12,536 nucleotides of DNA from contig JAIRLW010000057.1 in assembly GCA_031259095.1 (NCBI GenBank), positions 1 to 12,536 on the forward strand. The letters are read 5' to 3'. Below the pieces are notes generated by a model. The model worked only from the letters and a program-made list of their open reading frames with translations, did not search any database and was not told the DNA's origin. The position numbers were made by a program, and so were the translations under genes. Positions 7,837 through 12,536 of the stretch are shown here, piece by piece (within the stretch, counting starts at the first letter, position 1; each line of letters starts with the position of its first letter). Source of the DNA: Planctomycetaceae bacterium (GTDB taxonomy: Bacteria > Planctomycetota > Planctomycetia > Pirellulales > Thermoguttaceae).

Positions 7837-7944
7837 GGCAACTTCTAAAAACTCATTTTTTGATTGACCGAAATCGACTAAAATTGATTTTAGTCGATTT
7901 CGGTCGATTTTAGTTGGTGAAGAAATAAGTTTTTAGAAGTTCCC
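7837..7944. repeat. Palindromic MITE-like element, copy 1
   Basis: A 108-base element with terminal inverted repeats: GGCAACTTCTAAAAACT at the left and AGTTTTTAGAAGTTCCC at the right. The centre is a near-perfect hairpin: CCGAAATCGACTAAAAT, a 2-base loop, and the exact reverse complement, ending about 7904. The reverse complement of 8565-8662 matches it along nearly its whole length. It has no coding capacity. It lies 188 bases upstream of the ACT-domain gene. Confidence 0.88.
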
Positions 7945-8004
7945 GATTGTCAAAATTTTTGGGGGACTTGTCAAATTCCCCTTTGTTCGGGTATATTTTA
8001 CTTA

Positions 8005-8024
8005 CTTCCGAATATTTTCGGAAG
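8005..8024. other. Perfect 8-base hairpin in the ACT gene leader
   Basis: CTTCCGAA (8005-8012) and TTCGGAAG (8017-8024) are exact inverted repeats around TATT, 108 bases upstream of the ACT gene ATG. An A-run, not a T-run, follows on the plus strand, so it does not look like a plus-strand terminator. A leader structure or a protein binding site is possible. Confidence 0.5.
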
Positions 8025-8131
8025 AAAAAAGGAAAAACAAACTTCGGACACTATCAATCAATATCAACCGATCTTGTCCGACCGATTTGTTGGTCAACCA
8101 TATTTTACAGTATTTACCATATTTTACTGCT

Positions 8132-8563
8132 ATGAAACTGAAACAACTTTCGCTTTTTTTGGAAAACAAACCGGGTAATGTCCGCAAAGCGTGCCGAACG
8201 TTGGCTGACAGTGGAATCAATATTGAAACGATGGCTCTGGCGGATACGGAGCAATTCGGTATCCTGCGGATTCTTGTTCGGGACTGGGAGCGGGCGAAAC
8301 AGGAATTTGAGAAAAACGGAGTTGTCGTTAAAGTTTCGGAGGTCGTTGCGTTGGCGGTGGATCATCGTCCCGGCGGCTTGGCGGACATTCTGGATGTGTT
8401 GGACGAAGCCGGTCTCAATATCGAATACATGTACGGTTTTTTCCAGAAAACCGGCAATGCTGTGATTGTATTCCGTTTCGACAACCCAGACGCCGCTATT
8501 CAAAAATTGCAGTCGCGCGGAATTCGGGTTATCGGAAACAAGGAACTCTTCGGAATCAATTAA
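8132..8563 (+). CDS. Tandem ACT-domain protein (amino-acid-binding regulatory type)
   Basis: The 143-residue product consists of two ACT domains and little else. The first (about 3-65) starts KQLSLFLENKPGNVRKACRTLADSGINIETM, the second (about 72-140) VVALAVDHRPGGLADILDVLDEAGLNIEYM. Both carry the x-(N/R)-PG turn before the first helix that shapes the ligand pocket in ACT domains. Such stand-alone pairs bind amino acids and are thought to act as small regulators; the ligand and partner are not evident here. It is cytoplasmic. I chose the ATG at 8132, which places the first beta strand at the N-terminus; a TTG at 8087 in frame would add an unlikely extension. No Shine-Dalgarno is visible. No neighbour suggests a pathway. 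Oddly, the gene lies between two inverted copies of a hairpin element, one of which begins two bases past its stop codon. Confidence 0.9.
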   Translation: MKLKQLSLFLENKPGNVRKACRTLADSGINIETMALADTEQFGILRILVRDWERAKQEFEKNGVVVKVSEVVALAVDHRPGGLADILDVLDEAGLNIEYMYGFFQKTGNAVIVFRFDNPDAAIQKLQSRGIRVIGNKELFGIN

Positions 8564-8564
8564 A

Positions 8565-8662
8565 GGGAACTTCTAAAAACTTATTTCTTCACAGACTAAA
8601 ATCGACTAAAATCGATTTTAGTCGATTTCGGTTGATCAAAAAATGAGTTTTTAGAAATTGCC
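8565..8662. repeat. Palindromic MITE-like element, copy 2 (inverted)
   Basis: A 98-base copy in opposite orientation to 7837-7944. It begins GGGAACTTCTAAAAACTT one base after the TAA of the ACT gene (8561-8563) and ends GAGTTTTTAGAAATTGCC. The centre is the perfect palindrome CGACTAAAAT/CG/ATTTTAGTCG region. It differs from copy 1 mainly by a shorter stretch near the AAGAAATAAG end. As RNA it would form a long stem directly after the coding region and could shape the mRNA 3' end. Confidence 0.88.
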
Positions 8663-8814
8663 TAAAGTTAATTTTTGACCTAAACAATGCTCATCCTCAA
8701 AAGGTGAAACAATCCGAAAAATTTAATTTGTTTTCCGGTTTTATGGTTTGTTTTTGCAACAAAATTTTGGGGCGTTGTTTTATTTTAATAATTATTGTTA
8801 TTGTTTTTTTGCTG

Positions 8815-9612
8815 ATGCTTAAAGTAGTTATATTAGCGGGCGGACGTGGGACGCGGTTGGCGGAGGAAACGGATATTAAGCCGAAACCAATGGTTACCAT
8901 CGGCAAATTTCCGATTCTTTGGCATATCATGAAATATTTCTCTGAATTTTCGTGTGAAAATTTTTTTATTGCAACAGGTTATAAAGGCGAAGTAATCAAA
9001 TCATACTTCACAGATTATCATAAAACTTGCGGCAGTATTATGGTTGATCTTGGAACCGGTAACATTATCAATTATTCCACTCCGCCGGAACAATGGAATG
9101 TCCATCTTATCGAAACAGGATTAACAACACAAACCGGCGGTCGAATCAAACGGCTGGAAAAATGGTTACGGGGAACCGAACCTTTTTTTGTAACTTACGG
9201 CGACGGATTGGCGAATGTTGACTTGAACGCGTTGCTCGCATTTCATCAATCACACGGCAGAATTGCAACGGTTACCGCAGTTCGTCCGCCAGCGCGTTAC
9301 GGAGTGATTTCTTTTGATCACGACACGCCGGTTGTTCAATCTTTTACCGAAAAACCGCAAACTTCTGAAGGTTGGATCAACGGCGGTTTTTTTGTTTTCA
9401 ATGAAAGAATTTTCGATTACATTAAAAACGATTCCGACGTTCTGGAAAGAAGCGGGTTGGAAAAAATTGCTGCCGACGGTGAATTGATGGCGTTCCGGCA
9501 TGAAGGTTACTGGCAATGTATGGACACGTTACGCGATAAACTGGATTTGGAATATCGTTGGAATAACGGAAAAGCGCCCTGGAAAATTTGGAATGATCAA
9601 GATGACCTTTGA
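8815..9612 (+). CDS. rfbF: Glucose-1-phosphate cytidylyltransferase
   Basis: The 265-residue product (family about 257) makes CDP-glucose from CTP and glucose 1-phosphate, the entry step for CDP-linked 6-deoxy and 3,6-dideoxy sugars of surface polysaccharides. Visible are the nucleotidyltransferase signature LAGGRGTRLAEETDIKPKPM (7-26), the metal-binding YGDGLANVD (128-136), EKP (179-181), EGWINGGFFVF (185-195) and WQCMDT (233-238). I chose ATG 8815 because MLKVVILAGG is the normal N-terminus. A GTG at 8704 in frame would add a 37-residue hydrophobic extension unknown in the family. No Shine-Dalgarno is seen, and 8663-8814 shows nothing else. The gene overlaps rfbG by 11 bases, so the two are surely co-transcribed and probably translationally coupled. 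It could be assigned to a related sugar nucleotidyltransferase, but the following dehydratase settles it. Confidence 0.95.
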   Translation: MLKVVILAGGRGTRLAEETDIKPKPMVTIGKFPILWHIMKYFSEFSCENFFIATGYKGEVIKSYFTDYHKTCGSIMVDLGTGNIINYSTPPEQWNVHLIETGLTTQTGGRIKRLEKWLRGTEPFFVTYGDGLANVDLNALLAFHQSHGRIATVTAVRPPARYGVISFDHDTPVVQSFTEKPQTSEGWINGGFFVFNERIFDYIKNDSDVLERSGLEKIAADGELMAFRHEGYWQCMDTLRDKLDLEYRWNNGKAPWKIWNDQDDL

Positions 9613-10645
9613 CAATATTTATAACAATCGCCGTGTGTTTTTAACAGGTCATACCGGTTTCAAAGGAACTTGGTTGACGACATGGTTACTGAAGTTACGG
9701 GCAAAAATACGCGGTTACTCGCTGGATATTCCAAGCAATCCGAATCATTTTTCGTTTCTAAAAAACACAATTGACGATTGTCGCGGAGACGTTAGGAATT
9801 TTGAACGATTAAGTCAATGTTTGAATGAATTTGAACCGGAAATTGTGTTTCATTTCGCCGCGCAACCTATTGTACGAACTTCTTACAATGATCCGTTACG
9901 TACATTGGATACGAATATTATGGGGACAGCGAATCTGCTCGAAATATGCCGCAAGATTCCATCTGTTCGTGCCGTTGCGATTATTACAACAGATAAATGT
10001 TATGAAAATAAGGAATGGATTTGGGGTTATCGTGAAAATGATTCGTTGGGCGGACACGATCCTTACAGTGCGTCGAAAACGTGCGCGGAAATTATTACGG
10101 CAAGTTTTCGTAATTCATTTCCAAACGGAAACCTTTTGATTGCGTCATGCCGCGCCGGTAACGTTATTGGCGGCGGTGATTGGGCAAGTGATCGATTGAT
10201 TCCCGATTTGGTACGTGCGGCAGCGGAAAATAACATAACAACAATCAGAATGCCCAACGCAACACGACCATGGCAACATGTTCTTGAACCGTTAAACGGA
10301 TATTTGTTACTTGGTCAAAAATTGCTTGAAGGTAAAAAAGAGTTTGCTGAAGCGTGGAATTTCGGACCTGGAGTTGACGGCAATCTTGATGTCGGAAACA
10401 TGGTCAATCTGGCGTCAAAATTTTGGAACAAAATCAAGTATAACATTGCTTCAAATAATAATGACAAACACGAATCAACAAAACTAACGCTTGACAGCAG
10501 CAAAGCTCAACTCAAACTCAACTGGAAACCAAAATGGACATTGGAAAAATCGGTTGAACGGACAATTACATGGTACCGCGAATTTTACGAACAAAAACAA
10601 ATACAAACTCTCCGCCAAATCGAAGAATACACCGATCATTCATAA
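9602..10645 (+). CDS. rfbG: CDP-glucose 4,6-dehydratase
   Basis: The 347-residue extended short-chain dehydrogenase converts CDP-glucose to CDP-4-dehydro-6-deoxyglucose using tightly bound NAD. Seen are the dinucleotide-binding GHTGFKG (16-22), FHFAAQPIVR (83-92), the active-site TTDKCYENKEW (129-139, with T130, D131 and K132), catalytic Y155 and K159 in DPYSASK, GGGDWASDRLIPD (190-202) and RPWQHVLEPLNGYL (222-235). All match the family, including length. I chose the ATG at 9602, inside the rfbF end; an ATG nine bases upstream (9593) is also possible. The usual next genes for dideoxysugars (rfbH dehydrase, reductases, glycosyltransferases) are not in this window, so the final sugar is unknown. 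No terminator is evident after the stop. Confidence 0.96.
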   Translation: MTFDNIYNNRRVFLTGHTGFKGTWLTTWLLKLRAKIRGYSLDIPSNPNHFSFLKNTIDDCRGDVRNFERLSQCLNEFEPEIVFHFAAQPIVRTSYNDPLRTLDTNIMGTANLLEICRKIPSVRAVAIITTDKCYENKEWIWGYRENDSLGGHDPYSASKTCAEIITASFRNSFPNGNLLIASCRAGNVIGGGDWASDRLIPDLVRAAAENNITTIRMPNATRPWQHVLEPLNGYLLLGQKLLEGKKEFAEAWNFGPGVDGNLDVGNMVNLASKFWNKIKYNIASNNNDKHESTKLTLDSSKAQLKLNWKPKWTLEKSVERTITWYREFYEQKQIQTLRQIEEYTDHS

Positions 10646-10720
10646 TGAATCTAATAATAACACTGTCATCAAGGCATTTTTAATAATTCCACTTTCCTAT
10701 CAATAATTAACAAAATTGTT

Positions 10721-10800
10721 ATCCGCAGATTACGCAAATTTTCAGAGATATCAGAGATATTTGAGAAAACAATCTGCGTAAATCAGCTTAATTTGCGGAT
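10721..10800. repeat. Imperfect inverted repeat with ATCCGCA...TGCGGAT ends
   Basis: The left arm ATCCGCAGATTACGCAAATT (10721-10740) and the right arm (10771-10800, AATCTGCGTAAATC and AATTTGCGGAT) hold the same words in inverted orientation. Between them TCAGAGATA occurs twice in tandem (10742-10750, 10751-10759). A related word, GTCCGCAGATGACG, appears near the right edge (12470-12483). From memory, CCGCAGATTACGCAGATT-type repeats are widespread between genes in environmental bacteria; this was not checked. The remainder of the rfbG-thioredoxin gap has no gene. Confidence 0.6.
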
Positions 10801-10820
10801 GACGGATAATAAACATGATA

Positions 10821-10839
10821 TTTTTAGAAGTTCCTGATT
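10821..10839. repeat. Solo end of the palindromic MITE-like element
   Basis: TTTTTAGAAGTTCCTGATT matches the right end plus flank of copy 1 (7930-7948) at 18 of 19 positions. The rest of the element is absent on its left, so this looks like a remnant. Since the match extends past the CCC end, the true element boundary may lie a few bases farther out. Confidence 0.6.
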
Positions 10840-10840
10840 A

Positions 10841-10885
10841 GAAATTTCCGATAAACAGGTAATTTTCGAAAAAATTGGAAATTTC
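10841..10885. other. Nine-base inverted repeat GAAATTTCC/GGAAATTTC
   Basis: Perfect arms lie at 10841-10849 and 10877-10885 around a 27-base loop, next to the solo element end. No T-run is positioned to make it a clear terminator. It may be part of another degenerate repeat. Confidence 0.4.
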
Positions 10886-10983
10886 GTTAAATTTTACCTA
10901 ATCCATGCAACCACTATTTGTCGATAGTCCAATTGAAAGAAAACCTTATTCTTTGCAAGGATAACCGGATCATTTAAAATACC

Positions 10984-11010
10984 GCAACCTGTTTTGCAAA
11001 AAGAGGTTGC
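10984..11010. other. Stable hairpin upstream of the thioredoxin-fold gene
   Basis: Arms GCAACCT (10984-10990) and AGGTTGC (11004-11010) enclose the palindromic word TTTTGCAAAA, so the stem can nearly close completely. It lies 88 bases before the start codon. No T-tract follows on either strand, so a leader structure or operator is more likely than a terminator. Confidence 0.45.
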
Positions 11011-11098
11011 GTCCAACACAAAACATTAGACATAAATTACACCTTATCGGCAATTCAATAGAAAGTAGAATTGTCCGTTCGATTGCGGAGAAAGTAAG

Positions 11099-12457
11099 AT
11101 GAAAACATCATTGGGTTGTTTAGTTTACAAAATTGGAATATTATTGACGGCGTTGTTCCTCTGTTTCACGATGGAAACCCAAACGGTTGCCCAGCAGGAA
11201 ATCGTTTGGGAAACCGGTTTTGAACGGGCAACCGCTTTGGCTAAATCATTGAATCGCCCGTTATTTATCCATTTTTACGGCGATAACTGTCCGCCATGTC
11301 ATTTGATGGAAAACAATGTGTTTAAGGATGGACAAGTGATCAACCAAATGAACAGGTCTTTTGTTCCCTTAAAAGTCAAAGTTTCAGAACAAGCGCCATT
11401 GGCGAAAAAATATGCCGTTCAGGTCATTCCAACCGATCTGATATTGACACCGGAAGGACGTATTATTCATCGTCGTCAAGGCGGAATTGTGGTGGAACGT
11501 TTTTTGGAATATCTCCATTTTCTTTTGAGTAATGTTACACCGGGAGTTGCTCAACAAGGTTCGACGCAAAATTCAACGCCTGTTCCGGTTCCAACCCCAA
11601 TTCGTTCCGTACTGGAACCAACAAACGCCGCACTTGTTTCGCCGGCACAATTTCAGCCAACATCTCTGCAAACGGCAACATCGCCGCATCAACCTGTTGC
11701 CGGAACACCGACTAATACTAATATTACTTCGGTTCAAAACGCGGAACAGCCTAAAACAGCGGCACAACCATTACGTGATCCGTTTACCAAACAACCGGTG
11801 GCGTCTTCTGAGCCGATTCAGGTAAATCCAACGAATCAGGCAAACCAACAAATTACAGCGGAACAAGCCAATCCGGTTCGTATTACTATGGATAACCGAA
11901 CAACACAGGAAGAAAGACCCGTTTTGCCGAAAACGGTTGATGCGACGATTTTTACTCCTCAAGTTCAAGTACACAAAGAACCGGTCACCGTTCCTTCGAC
12001 AACGTTGCCTCCTTCGGTTTCGCCTGCAGGACTGCAAAATAATTCCGACGAAACATCAGCGGCAACGAAAACCGCCATGGTAGAAGTTCCTCTTGGACTG
12101 GAAGGATATTGTCCGGTACTTTTAAGTACGGAAGAACGTTGGATTCCGGGAAATCCTGCTTACTACACCATGTATCGCGGACATATTTTCCGTTTTTCCA
12201 GCGAAGAGGCGATGACTGAATTTACCAAAACGCCGGCTCTTTACGCACCGGTGGCAATGGGTGAAGATATTGTGCAGATGGTTGACCGAAACAAAAAAGT
12301 TTATGGAAACCGCAAATTTGGAGCATGGTTTCAAGGTCGGGTTTTTCTGTTTAGTAGTCAGGAGTCGCTGGATTCCTTCGCCGCAAGACCAGAATATTAC
12401 GCCGAAATCGCCCTAAAATATGAAACTGCCCTCAAAGGTTCGGGAAGATTTTTCTAA
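11099..12457 (+). CDS. Secreted thioredoxin-fold protein with CPPC motif and C-terminal YHS-like repeats
   Basis: A 452-residue protein. The hydrophobic N-terminus (about 8-23), followed by TVAQQE, reads as a Sec signal peptide with cleavage near residues 31-32. Residues 34-142 form a thioredoxin-like domain: FYGDNCPPCHLM with C64 and C67, and cis-Pro P111 in VIPTDLIL, as in single-domain thiol oxidoreductases. Residues about 145-328 are a linker rich in Pro, Gln, Thr and Asn. Residues 336-384 (GYCPVLLSTEERWIPGNPAY...YRGHIFRFSSEEA) resemble a YHS domain, and a second diverged unit (about 391-437, YGNRKFGAWFQGRVFLFSSQES) lacks the cysteine. It probably acts outside the cytoplasm in thiol exchange or metal-linked chemistry; the substrate is unknown. 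GGAG at 11087-11090, 8 bases before ATG, supports the start. No partner gene is adjacent. Confidence 0.88.
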   Translation: MKTSLGCLVYKIGILLTALFLCFTMETQTVAQQEIVWETGFERATALAKSLNRPLFIHFYGDNCPPCHLMENNVFKDGQVINQMNRSFVPLKVKVSEQAPLAKKYAVQVIPTDLILTPEGRIIHRRQGGIVVERFLEYLHFLLSNVTPGVAQQGSTQNSTPVPVPTPIRSVLEPTNAALVSPAQFQPTSLQTATSPHQPVAGTPTNTNITSVQNAEQPKTAAQPLRDPFTKQPVASSEPIQVNPTNQANQQITAEQANPVRITMDNRTTQEERPVLPKTVDATIFTPQVQVHKEPVTVPSTTLPPSVSPAGLQNNSDETSAATKTAMVEVPLGLEGYCPVLLSTEERWIPGNPAYYTMYRGHIFRFSSEEAMTEFTKTPALYAPVAMGEDIVQMVDRNKKVYGNRKFGAWFQGRVFLFSSQESLDSFAARPEYYAEIALKYETALKGSGRFF

Positions 12458-12527
12458 ATTCCATGAGAAGTCCGCAGATGACGTTGATGTTCGCCGATTA
12501 TTTTGAAGGATTTTATAATGATCTAAA

Positions 12528-12536
12528 GGCAACTTC
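12528..12536. repeat. Possible start of a further MITE-like element, cut by the window edge
   Basis: The last nine bases, GGCAACTTC, are identical to the left end of copy 1 (7837-7845) and fall in an intergenic position as the other copies do. Nine bases alone could match by chance. The 12458-12527 stretch before it has no gene. Confidence 0.3.

Noticed and set aside
8005..8024. Intrinsic terminator
   Set aside because: The hairpin is followed by A residues on the plus strand, and on the minus strand the T-run lies on the wrong side.
8087..8131. TTG start adding 15 residues to the ACT protein
   Set aside because: The ATG at 8132 starts directly at the first ACT beta strand; the extra residues come from an AT-rich leader.
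8704..8814. GTG-initiated extension of rfbF with a hydrophobic stretch, possible membrane anchor
   Set aside because: Cytidylyltransferases begin at MxxVILAGG; the extension is a poly-T/AT-rich stretch read as Ile, Val, Leu and Phe, with no ribosome binding site.
10645..11098. A small gene between rfbG and the thioredoxin-fold gene
   Set aside because: Only short frames are found, with no ribosome binding site, and the stretch is occupied by inverted repeats.

Overview
The window most likely comes from a planctomycete with an AT-leaning genome. The strongest marker is the N-terminus of the large protease at 2831-6829. It carries a basic stretch followed by LESLEMRELLS, which matches the LEPR-xLL type N-terminal motif known from planctomycete secreted and surface proteins. 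The mostly poor Shine-Dalgarno sequences, the thioredoxin/YHS-like secreted protein and a possible DUF1559 remnant fit this assignment. The phylum is an inference. Nothing here fixes genus or habitat.

Layout. The left 2.1 kb is a minus-strand GH57 glycoside hydrolase (amylase/4-alpha-glucanotransferase type) that runs off the left edge. After a repeat-bearing gap come a minus-strand terminator, a short ORF that looks like a broken gene remnant, and a 1332-residue subtilisin-like protease with nine fibronectin type III domains. Divergent from the protease is a 102-residue protein of unknown function with a strong ribosome binding site. A 670-base intergenic region packed with repeats follows, and then a 143-residue tandem-ACT-domain protein. 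Next are two overlapping genes for CDP-4-dehydro-6-deoxyglucose synthesis (rfbF, rfbG). After a second repeat-bearing gap of about 450 bases comes a secreted thioredoxin-fold protein with a CPPC motif, a long low-complexity linker and two YHS-like units.

Only rfbF and rfbG clearly work together: cytidylyltransferase, then CDP-glucose 4,6-dehydratase, feeding a deoxysugar into surface glycans. The other genes look like separate transcription units. Protease and thioredoxin protein probably act outside the cytoplasm, while the GH57 enzyme has no visible signal peptide and would act on cytoplasmic glycogen or maltodextrin.

The most unusual content is intergenic. There are at least three families of short, palindromic, non-coding repeats. 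One is a roughly 100-base hairpin element present as two inverted copies around the ACT gene, with a solo end downstream of rfbG and a possible further end at the window edge. The second is a 92-94 base GTCCC/GGGAC hairpin element in two copies 5.4 kb apart. The third is a 41-base tandem repeat with an inverted third arm. They look like MITE- or REP-like elements. No transposase, CRISPR array, tRNA or rRNA was seen. I did not find a clearly new multi-gene system; the repeat families are the best lead.
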